14,534 nucleotides of DNA from JAYXXU01 sp049301135 (GTDB taxonomy: Bacteria; Pseudomonadota; Gammaproteobacteria; Pseudomonadales; Moraxellaceae). Below, piece after piece: positions 8,448-14,534 of the stretch; the stretch's first letter is position 1; each line of letters opens with the position of its first letter. Where the stretch lies: positions 1-14,534 of the forward strand of contig JBAQKP010000136.1 in NCBI GenBank assembly GCA_049301135.1. Reading direction: 5' to 3'. Both the position numbers and the translations under genes were made by a program. The notes beneath the pieces were generated by a model that saw nothing but the letters and a program-made list of their open reading frames with translations, was not told where the DNA came from and searched no databases.

Positions 8448-9011
8448 GTGAGCTTGATCAATACCCAAGTACAACCGTTCAAAGCCCAAGCATTCCATAA
8501 CGGTCAGTTTATCGAAGTGACCGAGCAAAGCCTGACCGGCAAGTGGTCAGTGCTGATTTTCATGCCAGCGGCGTTCACTTTCAACTGCCCAACCGAAATC
8601 GAAGATGCTGCTGACAACTATGCCGCCTTCCAAGCAGCCGGTGCAGAAGTCTACATCGTGACCACCGACACCCAGTTCTCGCACAAAGTCTGGCACGAAA
8701 CTTCACCAGCGGTTGGCAAAGCCAAATTCCCACTGGTCGGTGACCCAACTCATCAACTGACCCGTGCGTTCGGTGTGCATATCGAAGAAGAAGGTCTGGC
8801 ACTGCGCGGTACCTTCGTGATCAACCCAGACGGCGTGATCAAAACTGCTGAAGTCCACAGCAACGAAATCGCCCGTGACGTGTCAGAAACGCTGCGTAAG
8901 CTGAAAGCTGCACAGTTCACCGCCGCTAACCCAGGCCAAGTGTGCCCAGCCAAGTGGAAAGAAGGCGCAGCAACTCTGACCCCATCACTGGATCTGGTCG
9001 GTAAGATCTAA
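8448..9011 (+). CDS. ahpC: Alkyl hydroperoxide reductase peroxidase subunit, GTG start
   Basis: A typical two-cysteine peroxiredoxin that reduces H2O2, organic hydroperoxides and peroxynitrite in the cytoplasm and is recycled by AhpF. From GTG 8448 it has 187 residues, the same as E. coli AhpC, and starts MSLINTQVQPFKAQAF like the enterobacterial protein. The peroxidatic cysteine is C47 in FTFNCPTE and the resolving cysteine is C166 in VCPAKW. The conserved arginine is in EEGLALRGTF. The frame extends upstream to GTG 8430, but AGGAG at 8436-8440 sits seven bases before 8448 and would be inside the longer form, so 8448 is the start. ahpF follows after 169 bases. An operator-like dyad lies upstream (8326-8346). 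Confidence 0.97.
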   Translation: MSLINTQVQPFKAQAFHNGQFIEVTEQSLTGKWSVLIFMPAAFTFNCPTEIEDAADNYAAFQAAGAEVYIVTTDTQFSHKVWHETSPAVGKAKFPLVGDPTHQLTRAFGVHIEEEGLALRGTFVINPDGVIKTAEVHSNEIARDVSETLRKLKAAQFTAANPGQVCPAKWKEGAATLTPSLDLVGKI

Positions 9012-9033
9012 GGGTTTTTAGCCCTCATCCCAG

Positions 9034-9053
9034 CCCTCTCCCACGGGAGAGGG
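9034..9053. repeat. CCCTCTCCC hairpin, dispersed-repeat type
   Basis: CCCTCTCCC-AC-GGGAGAGGG: two perfect 9-base arms, 22 bases after the ahpC stop. The flanking CCCTCATCCCAG and this palindrome resemble a hairpin that recurs between genes of many proteobacteria (from memory, not searched). There is no T run after it, so it may act as an RNA-stabilising stem or attenuator for the ahpC part of the transcript rather than as a full terminator. Confidence 0.6.
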
Positions 9054-9075
9054 TGCTTTGCCAAAATCCCAAACC

Positions 9076-9158
9076 CTACAATTGTAGTTGCAAGACGTTT
9101 AATGGCGTTTTGCCAGTGCAATTCATGCCAAAAATCTGTCGCTTAGCGATCCTAAGCG
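9076..9158. promoter_or_regulatory. Cluster of inverted repeats before ahpF
   Basis: Three symmetric elements follow the CCCTCTCCC hairpin. They are a perfect 12-base palindrome CTACAATTGTAG (9076-9087), an 8-bp stem GCAAGACG/CGTTTTGC with one G.U pair (9090-9113), and CGCTTAG-CGATC-CTAAGCG (9140-9158). The last ends 10 bases before the ahpF ribosome site. They could be RNA stems that set ahpF levels relative to ahpC, or protein sites. No good ahpF promoter was found here: TACAAT at 9077-9082 has TTGCCA upstream, but only 13 bases away. Confidence 0.45.
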
Positions 9159-9180
9159 CATTGTAGTGAGGAGATTCACC

Positions 9181-10755
9181 ATGTTAGACGACGCAATCAA
9201 AGGCCAACTCAACGCCTATCTGCAAAAACTGCAACGCCCAATCGAGCTGATTGCTTCGCTCGACGACAGTGACCTTTCATCCAACAGCAAGACGCAAGAA
9301 TTACGCGGCCTGCTGACCGATATTGACAGTCTGTCTGAGCGCGTTAGCGTACGTTTTGACGGGACAGATGCGCGTAAGCCATCGTTTGCGATTGCCGAAG
9401 TCGGGCAGATCGGTCGAGTGCATTTTGCAGGTATTCCGATGGGGCATGAATTTACCTCGTTGGTGCTGGGTCTGCTGCATGTCGGTGGTCATCCGCCAAA
9501 AGTCGAAGCCGATGTGATTGAGCAAATCAAAGGCCTAAACAATGGAGCGGACGGTGAGTATCGCTTCGAAACCTTCGTGTCCCTGACCTGCCACAACTGT
9601 CCCGATGTGGTGCAAGCGCTGAATACCTTGTCTGCACTGAACCCAAACGTCAGTAACGTGATGATCGATGGCGCGATGTTCCAAGCGGAAGTCGAGCGCC
9701 GTGAAATTCAAGCTGTACCGACCGTGTATTTAAATGGTCAGGTGTTCGGGCATGGTCGTATGACCATTGAAGAAATCGTCGCCAAACTCGACAGCAATAG
9801 CGCTGCTAAAGATGCGGCCAAACTGAGCGCCAAAGACGCGTACGACGTGCTAATCGTCGGTGGTGGTCCTGCGGGGGCTGCGGCAGCGGTGTATGCGGCG
9901 CGTAAAGGCATCCGTACCGGCTTGCTGGCCGAGCGCTTCGGTGGTCAAGTCACTGACACCATGTCGATTGAAAACTATATCTCCGTGCCAGAAACCGAAG
10001 GCCCAAAGCTGGTCGCGGCGATGGAGCAGCACGTCAACGCCTATGACGTCGATGTGATGAAGCTGCAAAAAGCCAGCAAAATCGAGCGCAAAGATCTGGT
10101 CGAACTGACCTTAGAAAACGGCGCCGTGCTGAAAAGCAAAACCGTGATCGTGGCGACCGGCGCGCGCTGGCGCAAGATGAACGTGACCGGCGAAACCGAG
10201 TACAACGGTCGTGGCGTGGCCTACTGTCCTCACTGTGATGGCCCATTGTTTAAAGGCAAGCGCGTCGCGGTCATCGGCGGTGGTAACTCTGGGGTCGAAG
10301 CGGCCATTGATCTGGCGGGGATTGTCGAGCATGTGACGCTGCTGGAGTTTGATAGCAAGCTGCGTGCTGATGCAGTGCTGCAAAACAAGCTGAACAGCCT
10401 GCCAAACGTCACCATCATCACCAGTGCCTTGACCACTGAGGTACAGGGCGATGGTGCGCGGGTTACGGCATTGGTCTATCAAGACCGCAGCACTGAGCAG
10501 TTGCACACGATTCAGTTGGCGGGGATCTTTGTACAGATTGGGCTGTTGCCGAATACCGACTGGCTCAAAGGCGCGATTGATCTGTCGCCACGCGGTGAGA
10601 TTGAGGTCAATGCACGCGGTGAAACGTCGATGGCAGGGGTGTTTGCTGCCGGTGATGCGACTACCACACCGTATAAGCAGATCATTATCGCGACCGGTGA
10701 AGGCGCAAAAGTTGCACTGTCAGCGTTTGATTATTTGATCCGTCAAGCGGTGTAA
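9181..10755 (+). CDS. ahpF: Alkyl hydroperoxide reductase flavoprotein subunit
   Basis: AhpF is a cytoplasmic FAD disulfide reductase that uses NADH to reduce AhpC. At 524 residues it matches the E. coli form (521). The N-terminal double-thioredoxin-fold domain carries the redox pair C137/C140 (CHNC). The FAD motif GGGPAG is at 227-232, the second redox pair C349/C352 is in CPHCDGPLFKGK, the NAD(P)H motif GGGNSG is at 366-371, and the C-terminal FAD motif is GVFAAGDATT (486-495). All four cysteines needed for electron transfer are present. ATG 9181 has AGGAG at 9169-9173, seven bases upstream. The frame extends five codons to a GTG at 9166, but that overlaps the ribosome site. It pairs with ahpC upstream and ends before a strong terminator. 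Confidence 0.98.
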   Translation: MLDDAIKGQLNAYLQKLQRPIELIASLDDSDLSSNSKTQELRGLLTDIDSLSERVSVRFDGTDARKPSFAIAEVGQIGRVHFAGIPMGHEFTSLVLGLLHVGGHPPKVEADVIEQIKGLNNGADGEYRFETFVSLTCHNCPDVVQALNTLSALNPNVSNVMIDGAMFQAEVERREIQAVPTVYLNGQVFGHGRMTIEEIVAKLDSNSAAKDAAKLSAKDAYDVLIVGGGPAGAAAAVYAARKGIRTGLLAERFGGQVTDTMSIENYISVPETEGPKLVAAMEQHVNAYDVDVMKLQKASKIERKDLVELTLENGAVLKSKTVIVATGARWRKMNVTGETEYNGRGVAYCPHCDGPLFKGKRVAVIGGGNSGVEAAIDLAGIVEHVTLLEFDSKLRADAVLQNKLNSLPNVTIITSALTTEVQGDGARVTALVYQDRSTEQLHTIQLAGIFVQIGLLPNTDWLKGAIDLSPRGEIEVNARGETSMAGVFAAGDATTTPYKQIIIATGEGAKVALSAFDYLIRQAV

Positions 10756-10793
10756 TACGTGTACTGATTTGCCTGCTGAGTGCGGCTGATCCA

Positions 10794-10829
10794 ATCCTCC
10801 TAGTTTTTTCAAAAACTGGGGGGATTTTT
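10794..10829 (+). terminator. Rho-independent terminator after ahpF
   Basis: A 15-base arm (10794-10808) pairs with 10811-10825 across a TC turn; all positions pair, with two G.U. A run of five T follows, interrupted by one A and then four more T. It lies 38 bases after the ahpF stop and should end the ahpCF transcript, so the genes downstream need their own promoter. Confidence 0.9.
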
Positions 10830-10870
10830 ATTTTCCGCTAGCAACAAAAAATCAAAACTCTTTTATGGCT

Positions 10871-10891
10871 TTGATCGTAAAAAACAATCAA
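10871..10891. promoter_or_regulatory. Dyad copy 2, candidate LysR-type (OxyR-like) operator
   Basis: TTGATCGT-A5-ACAATCAA. Seven of the eight outer pairs are complementary. It matches the ahpC dyad at 17 of 21 positions. The A-T pair at positions 3/19 of the ahpC copy is G-C here, so the change keeps the symmetry, as expected of a conserved palindromic binding site. The T-N11-A spacing is kept. Confidence 0.5.
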
Positions 10892-10901
10892 CATAAATAT
10901 T

Positions 10902-10922
10902 TTAATCAATTTTACAGATCAA
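10902..10922. promoter_or_regulatory. Dyad copy 3 (degenerate), overlapping a -35 box
   Basis: TTAATC-N9-GATCAA. It begins 31 bases after copy 2, about three helical turns, so both would face the same side of the DNA. The outer half-sites and T-N11-A spacing are kept, while the centre differs. It overlaps the TTTACA -35 box at 10911-10916, a place where activators of the OxyR type often sit. The region is AT-rich, so chance resemblance is a real possibility. Confidence 0.4.
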
Positions 10923-10939
10923 CGCTTTTGCCCAATACT
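10911..10939 (+). promoter_or_regulatory. Sigma-70-type promoter for the small ORF
   Basis: TTTACA (10911-10916), a 17-base spacer, and AATACT (10934-10939) match the consensus at 9 of 12 positions. Transcription would start near 10946, about 29 bases before the ATG at 10975, with GGAG at 10962-10965 in the leader. It follows the ahpF terminator, as a new transcription unit should. Confidence 0.55.
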
Positions 10940-10974
10940 GTCTACATCAGCACAGCATCTCGGAGCAACGCCGC

Positions 10975-11160
10975 ATGAATCCTTGTCAGTACAACATCCA
11001 CCAGCGTCGTCAACACACCAACATCGCCGCCAGTTTGTGGGGCATGTCGGCCAGCGCGATCCAACAGCAGCTTCAGCAGGTTGCACAAACCGATGCCTGT
11101 GGTGCAGCGGGAATCCAGCAAGCCTACGATCAATTGCGGCATGGTCTGTTGGAAGGCTAA
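10975..11160 (+). CDS. Hypothetical 61-residue small protein
   Basis: I do not recognise this protein. ATG 10975 has GGAG at 10962-10965, nine bases upstream, and a plausible promoter at 10911-10939. The frame runs to TAA at 11158-11160. It is Gln-rich with two cysteines (C4, C41) and no signal peptide or membrane segment. Residues about 16-36 (NIAASLWGMSASAIQQQLQQ) resemble the helix-turn-helix pattern IA..LGMS...L..L seen in AraC-type and other regulators, with an extra Trp, but this is only a resemblance. Codon choice looks like that of the neighbours. It sits between two peroxide-defence genes, 204 bases before katG, and could be a small stress protein, a regulator, or a leader ORF. Other frames here lack a good start site. 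It could still be chance. Confidence 0.5.
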   Translation: MNPCQYNIHQRRQHTNIAASLWGMSASAIQQQLQQVAQTDACGAAGIQQAYDQLRHGLLEG

Positions 11161-11364
11161 TACAGCAACCTTTACCCCAGCAAATCTGCAACACAAATGC
11201 AGAGATTTTGGCATGAATACGCCATCAAAAAGCCTTATGCTCTGATTCAGACTCACGGAGGATGAGCAAAAACCAGCCCTTGACTGCCGAGTGATTAGAC
11301 CGTTACCGCAGTAGCGATCAGAACCGGCAGCCAGTCCCTCAAGCAGATTCATCTGGAGATCAAC
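11161..11364. other. 204-base spacer before katG
   Basis: It contains a hairpin (11182-11208) in which AAATCTGCA pairs with TGCAG and ATTT across a two-base AG bulge, followed by TTTT overlapping the stem and then GG, so it is at most a weak terminator. TTGGCA at 11208-11213 looks like a -35 box, but the TTATGC/TATGCT sequences are 21-22 bases away. TTGACT at 11280-11285 has no good -10. I see no convincing copy of the 21-bp dyad. katG may therefore be read from the promoter at 10911-10939 or from one I cannot identify. Confidence 0.4.
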
Positions 11365-13536
11365 ATGGATCACAACACCTCAAGCGGCCAATGCCCCGTC
11401 ATGCACGGCAGCCCAACCTCAGCGCGACTGGCCGAAAAGGCATGGTGGCCGAAAACGCTTAACCTTGATATTTTGCATCAACACGACCGCAAGACCAATC
11501 CGCTCGGCGCGGACTTTAATTATCGTGAAGCGGTCAAAACGATTGATGCTGAAGCCTTAAAGGCCGATGTCAAAGCCTTGATGACCGATAGCCAAGACTG
11601 GTGGCCAGCCGATTGGGGACACTACGGCGGCCTGATGATTCGTTTGGCGTGGCACTCAGCGGGCACGTATCGGACTGCCGACGGGCGAGGTGGTGCTGGT
11701 TCGGGTAGTCAGCGTTTTGCCCCGCTGAGTTCTTGGCCAGACAATGGGAATTTGGACAAAGCACGCCGTTTATTGTGGCCGATCAAGAAAAAATACGGCA
11801 ACAAAATCAGTTGGGCAGACTTGATGATTTTGGCTGGTAACATGGCCTACGAGTCGATGGGTTTAAAAACCTTCGGCTTTGCGTTTGGCCGTCCCGACAT
11901 TTGGCACCCCGAAAAAGACATTTATTGGGGTTCAGAGCAAGAGTGGCTTGCACCGACTGGTAGCGAAGGTTCGCGCTATTCGGGTCAGCGTGACCTCGAA
12001 AACCCACTGGCCGCAGTGATGATGGGCTTGATTTATGTCAACCCAGAAGGGGTCGATGGTCAGCCTGATCCGCTCAAAACTGCACATGATATGCGGGTGA
12101 CCTTTGCACGTATGGCGATGGATGACGAAGAAACCGTCGCGCTGACCGCCGGTGGACATACTGTCGGTAAGGCGCACGGCAATGGCGACGCAGCCAACCT
12201 CGGTGCAGCGCCTGAAGGCGGCGAGATCGAAGAGCAAGGACTGGGCTGGAACAACCACAAAACCCGTGGTGTCGGCCGTGACACGGTGACCAGTGGCGTG
12301 GAAGGCGCATGGACAACCCATCCGACCCAATGGGATAACGGTTATTTTGCGATGTTGTTCAAGCATGAGTGGACACTGACCAAAAGCCCAGCCGGTGCGT
12401 CACAGTGGGCACCGATCAATATCCAACAGCAAGACATGCCGGTCGATGTGGAAGACCCGAGCATTCGCTGCATGCCGATGATGACGGATGCCGATATGGC
12501 ATTAAAATTTGATCCGGAATATCGCAAGATTTCTGAGCGATTCCGCGACGATCAGGCGTATTTTTCCGATGTGTTTGCGCGGGCGTGGTTCAAGCTGACC
12601 CATCGTGACATGGGCCCAAAATCACGCTATATCGGGGCGGATGTGCCGCAAGAGGATTTGATCTGGCAAGATCCCGTGCCCGCCGGTCGTACCGATTATG
12701 ATGTGGCAGCGGTCAAAGCCAAGATTGCGGCGAGTGGTCTGAGCGTCAGTGAATTGGTCACAACCGCGTGGGACAGTGCGCGGACGTTTCGGGGTTCGGA
12801 CAAACGCGGCGGCGCGAATGGCTCGCGGATTCGGTTAGCACCCCAAAAAGACTGGGCAGGCAACGAGCCGGAGCGCCTCGCCAAAGTATTGTCGGTGTAC
12901 GAGCAAATCACTGCCGAGACTGGCGCGAGTATTGCCGACGTGATCGTGTTGGGCGGTAATCTGGGTATTGAGCAAGCCGCACAAGCGGCTGGTATCACGC
13001 TGACTGTGCCATTTGCGGCAGGACGTGGTGATGCGACGGCGGAGATGACCGATATTGAGTCGTTTGAACCACTTGAACCTGTCGCTGACGGCTTCCGGAA
13101 TTGGCAAAAACAGCACTACATCCCTACGCCAGAGGAGTTGTTGCTGGATCGGGCGCAGTTATTGGGTCTCACTGCTGCGGAAATGACCGTGTTGGTCGGT
13201 GGCATGCGGGTGATCAGCACCAATCATGCGGGCACAGCGCATGGCGTATTTACCGATCGCGTTGGTGCGTTGACCAATGATTTCTTTGTGAATCTGACCG
13301 ATATGTCATACACATGGAAGCCAACTGGTCGTAACAGCTATGAGATCTGTGAGCGTCGCAGCGGTTCGGTGAAATGGACGGCGACGCGAGTTGATTTGGT
13401 CTTTGGTTCTAATTCGGTGCTGCGTTCCTATGCGGAGTTGTATGCACAGGACGATCACCAAGCCAAATTTGTCGATGACTTTGTTGCAGCTTGGGTCAAG
13501 GTTATGAACGCAGATCGGTTTGATCTGCTGGCTTGA
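11365..13536 (+). CDS. katG: Catalase-peroxidase
   Basis: A bifunctional haem enzyme that destroys H2O2 by catalase and peroxidase reactions. At 723 residues it matches the two-domain family (E. coli 726). The distal active site R93-W96-H97 is in RLAWHSAGTYR. The cross-linked triad that gives catalase activity is present: W96, Y224 in GLIYVNPEG, and M250 in FARMAMDD. The proximal haem ligand is H265 in GGHTVGKAHG, with W316 and D375 as partners. R414 (THRDMGP) is the mobile arginine. The C-terminal half repeats the fold without haem-binding residues, as usual. I see no secretion signal, so it should be cytoplasmic. ATG 11365 has GGAG at 11355-11358, six bases upstream. It lies downstream of ahpCF, forming a peroxide-defence block, and is convergent with aroE. 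Confidence 0.98.
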   Translation: MDHNTSSGQCPVMHGSPTSARLAEKAWWPKTLNLDILHQHDRKTNPLGADFNYREAVKTIDAEALKADVKALMTDSQDWWPADWGHYGGLMIRLAWHSAGTYRTADGRGGAGSGSQRFAPLSSWPDNGNLDKARRLLWPIKKKYGNKISWADLMILAGNMAYESMGLKTFGFAFGRPDIWHPEKDIYWGSEQEWLAPTGSEGSRYSGQRDLENPLAAVMMGLIYVNPEGVDGQPDPLKTAHDMRVTFARMAMDDEETVALTAGGHTVGKAHGNGDAANLGAAPEGGEIEEQGLGWNNHKTRGVGRDTVTSGVEGAWTTHPTQWDNGYFAMLFKHEWTLTKSPAGASQWAPINIQQQDMPVDVEDPSIRCMPMMTDADMALKFDPEYRKISERFRDDQAYFSDVFARAWFKLTHRDMGPKSRYIGADVPQEDLIWQDPVPAGRTDYDVAAVKAKIAASGLSVSELVTTAWDSARTFRGSDKRGGANGSRIRLAPQKDWAGNEPERLAKVLSVYEQITAETGASIADVIVLGGNLGIEQAAQAAGITLTVPFAAGRGDATAEMTDIESFEPLEPVADGFRNWQKQHYIPTPEELLLDRAQLLGLTAAEMTVLVGGMRVISTNHAGTAHGVFTDRVGALTNDFFVNLTDMSYTWKPTGRNSYEICERRSGSVKWTATRVDLVFGSNSVLRSYAELYAQDDHQAKFVDDFVAAWVKVMNADRFDLLA

Positions 13537-13563
13537 TCATTTGCCAAACTGATTGGTTAAATG

Positions 13564-13594
13564 AGATTCGCGCTGGTTGATCCGGCGCGAATCT
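13564..13594. terminator. Hairpin between convergent katG and aroE
   Basis: AGATTCGCGC (13564-13573) and GCGCGAATCT (13585-13594) form a perfect 10-bp stem with an 11-base loop. It directly abuts the aroE stop codon and is 27 bases past the katG stop. On the plus strand only TTTAT follows, and on the minus strand there is no T run directly after it, so it is a weak intrinsic terminator at best. Its place between convergent genes supports a transcript-end role. Confidence 0.55.
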
Positions 13595-14395
13595 TTATCC
13601 ACGCAACAGCATCTTCACTGCATCCACCTCCGGCCGCACACCATGCCAAACTGTAAAGGCTTCGGCGGCTTGCCCGACCAACATCCCCAGACCATCTGCT
13701 GTGACCACACCGCGTGCTTCGGCTTGCGCCATAAAATCCGATGGCTTGCCGTAGGCCATTTCATAAGCATAATCAAAGCGTAAACTGTCAGGTAGTTGCA
13801 ATGCGTCGCCGCTCAGACTGGCCGATGTGGCATTGATCACCAAGGTAAAATCACCGCTTAACTGATCGAGTCCACAAGCCGTCACCGCAACCGGCTGGGT
13901 AAATGGCCTTAGGTCGGCAATCAATTGTTCGGCGCGTGATACGGTACGATTGGCGATCACGATTTCGGCTACACCTGCCCGAATTAACGGCAAAATCACC
14001 CCGCGCGTTGCACCGCCAGCCCCTAAGATCAAGACTCGCGCAGTGGCTAACGGACAATCAATATCGAGCAGGGCATTGACCAAACCGGTGCCATCGGTAT
14101 TGTCGCCGTGCAATTTGCCATCGGCTATCCAAAGCGTATTGACTGCTTGCGCCGCTTGAGCACGTTCGGTCAGCACTTCACTGAGTGCAAAGGCTTGTTC
14201 TTTAAACGGTACAGTGACGTTTAGACCACTACCACCACCAGCAAAAAACGCCACAACTACTTCGGCAAATGCATCTAGCGGGGCGAGTAGTTTTTGGTAA
14301 GACAGCGCAATACCGGTCTGCTGACCAAATGCTTGATGGATTTCGGGGGAGCGGCTGTGCGCGATAGGATTGCCAATCACTGCAAAATGTTTCAT
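13595..14395 (-). CDS. aroE: Shikimate dehydrogenase (NADP+)
   Basis: AroE reduces 3-dehydroshikimate to shikimate with NADPH in the pathway to aromatic amino acids. From ATG at 14395 it has 266 residues (E. coli 272). The shikimate-binding NPIAHSRSPEIHQ is at residues 9-21, the catalytic lysine is K65 in NVTVPFKEQ, N86 and D101 are in AVNTLW and GDNTDGTG, the NADP glycine loop is LGAGGATRG (124-132), ANRTVSRAEQL begins at 148, and the C-terminal DGLGMLVGQAAEAF carries the conserved Gln. The frame stays open to a TTG at 14464, but the extra 23 residues are not family-like and the protein core starts at MKHFAVIGNP, so I chose 14395. The ribosome site before this ATG is poor. It is convergent with katG. 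Confidence 0.96.
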   Translation of the reverse strand: MKHFAVIGNPIAHSRSPEIHQAFGQQTGIALSYQKLLAPLDAFAEVVVAFFAGGGSGLNVTVPFKEQAFALSEVLTERAQAAQAVNTLWIADGKLHGDNTDGTGLVNALLDIDCPLATARVLILGAGGATRGVILPLIRAGVAEIVIANRTVSRAEQLIADLRPFTQPVAVTACGLDQLSGDFTLVINATSASLSGDALQLPDSLRFDYAYEMAYGKPSDFMAQAEARGVVTADGLGMLVGQAAEAFTVWHGVRPEVDAVKMLLRG

Positions 14396-14534
14396 AAATT
14401 TTAAGACCAAATCAAAAAAAGCGTGTGCCAGCGCGTCAAAAAAATCTATTTTTGAGATAGGCAATAGTTACGTGGAGTTTTAATCCTGTATTACGCCTGC
14501 GGCTGGCCTCACTTTTGACAGGCCAAAAGTAAGC
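14396..14534. other. aroE upstream region and window edge
   Basis: The first 70 bases are AT-rich and should contain the minus-strand aroE leader and promoter; I could not pick out a clear one. The last 25 bases hold a perfect inverted repeat, ACTTTTG-N6-CAAAAGT (14511-14530), overlapping a second possible stem, GGCCT/AGGCC. This sequence type, with the GC-rich CGCCTGCGGC just before it, resembles short dispersed repeats near gene ends in several proteobacteria (from memory). The element is cut by the window end. Confidence 0.35.

Noticed and set aside
11262..11294. Ten-codon ORF (ATG at 11262, TGA at 11292-11294) before katG
   Set aside because: GGAGG at 11257-11261 directly touches the ATG, too close for normal initiation, and nothing else supports translation.
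10942..11373. 143-codon minus-strand frame across the small ORF and katG start
   Set aside because: It covers the katG ribosome site and the small ORF promoter/leader, has no recognisable motif, and is less well supported than the plus-strand 61-residue ORF, which has a promoter and ribosome site.
11932..12366. 144-codon open frame on the minus strand inside katG
   Set aside because: It is antisense to a complete, highly conserved katG, has no recognisable domain, and matches the pattern of shadow frames in GC-rich coding DNA.
14446..14460. CTAT-N7-ATAG upstream of aroE, resembling the inner half-sites of an OxyR site
   Set aside because: The outer ATAG and CTAT half-sites are missing on both sides, the region is AT-rich, and aroE is not an expected OxyR target.
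14396..14464. Extended N-terminus of aroE from TTG 14464
   Set aside because: The 23 extra residues precede the conserved start of the fold and the start codon is a weak TTG; ATG 14395 gives the family length.

Overview
The window reads as the chromosome of a gammaproteobacterium with mid-range GC content. AhpC, AhpF, AccA, PolA and KatG all resemble enterobacterial/pseudomonad versions recalled from memory. Moraxellaceae/Pseudomonadales is possible, but I cannot fix the genus from the sequence alone. I see no phage genes, transposase, CRISPR array, tRNA or rRNA. Most of the window is conserved housekeeping DNA with an oxidative-stress block in the middle.

Layout. Positions 1-5439 are one plus-strand run: the 3' end of accA (fatty-acid synthesis), tilS (tRNA-Ile lysidine synthetase, starting inside accA), proC (proline synthesis), a YggT-family membrane protein, and a large dynamin-like GTPase. 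A bidirectional hairpin terminator at 5454-5495 separates this run from polA, which is on the minus strand (5521-8262). polA is divergent from ahpC. Then come ahpC and ahpF (the two-component alkyl hydroperoxide reductase), a strong terminator (10794-10829), a candidate 61-residue small protein (10975-11160), and katG (catalase-peroxidase). katG converges on aroE (shikimate dehydrogenase, minus strand, 13595-14395). The last ~140 bases hold the aroE upstream region and the edge of a palindromic sequence.

How the genes work together. AhpF passes NADH electrons to AhpC, which removes low levels of peroxide; KatG removes high levels. A 21-bp dyad, written TTRATC-N9-RATYAA, occurs once upstream of ahpC (8326-8346) and twice, 31 bp apart, between ahpF and the small ORF/katG (10871-10891 and 10902-10922). 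The ahpC copy has the inner form ATCG-N7-CGAT, which has the geometry of an OxyR site (ATAG-N7-CTAT) with one base changed per half. This suggests one LysR-type regulator, plausibly OxyR, controls the whole block. The downstream dyad of the tandem pair overlaps the -35 of a good promoter placed to transcribe the small ORF and possibly katG.

The most interesting items are the repeated dyad, the small ORF with its own promoter and ribosome binding site, the hairpin-packed ahpC-ahpF spacer, and the dynamin-like GTPase. I do not see a clear new multi-gene system.
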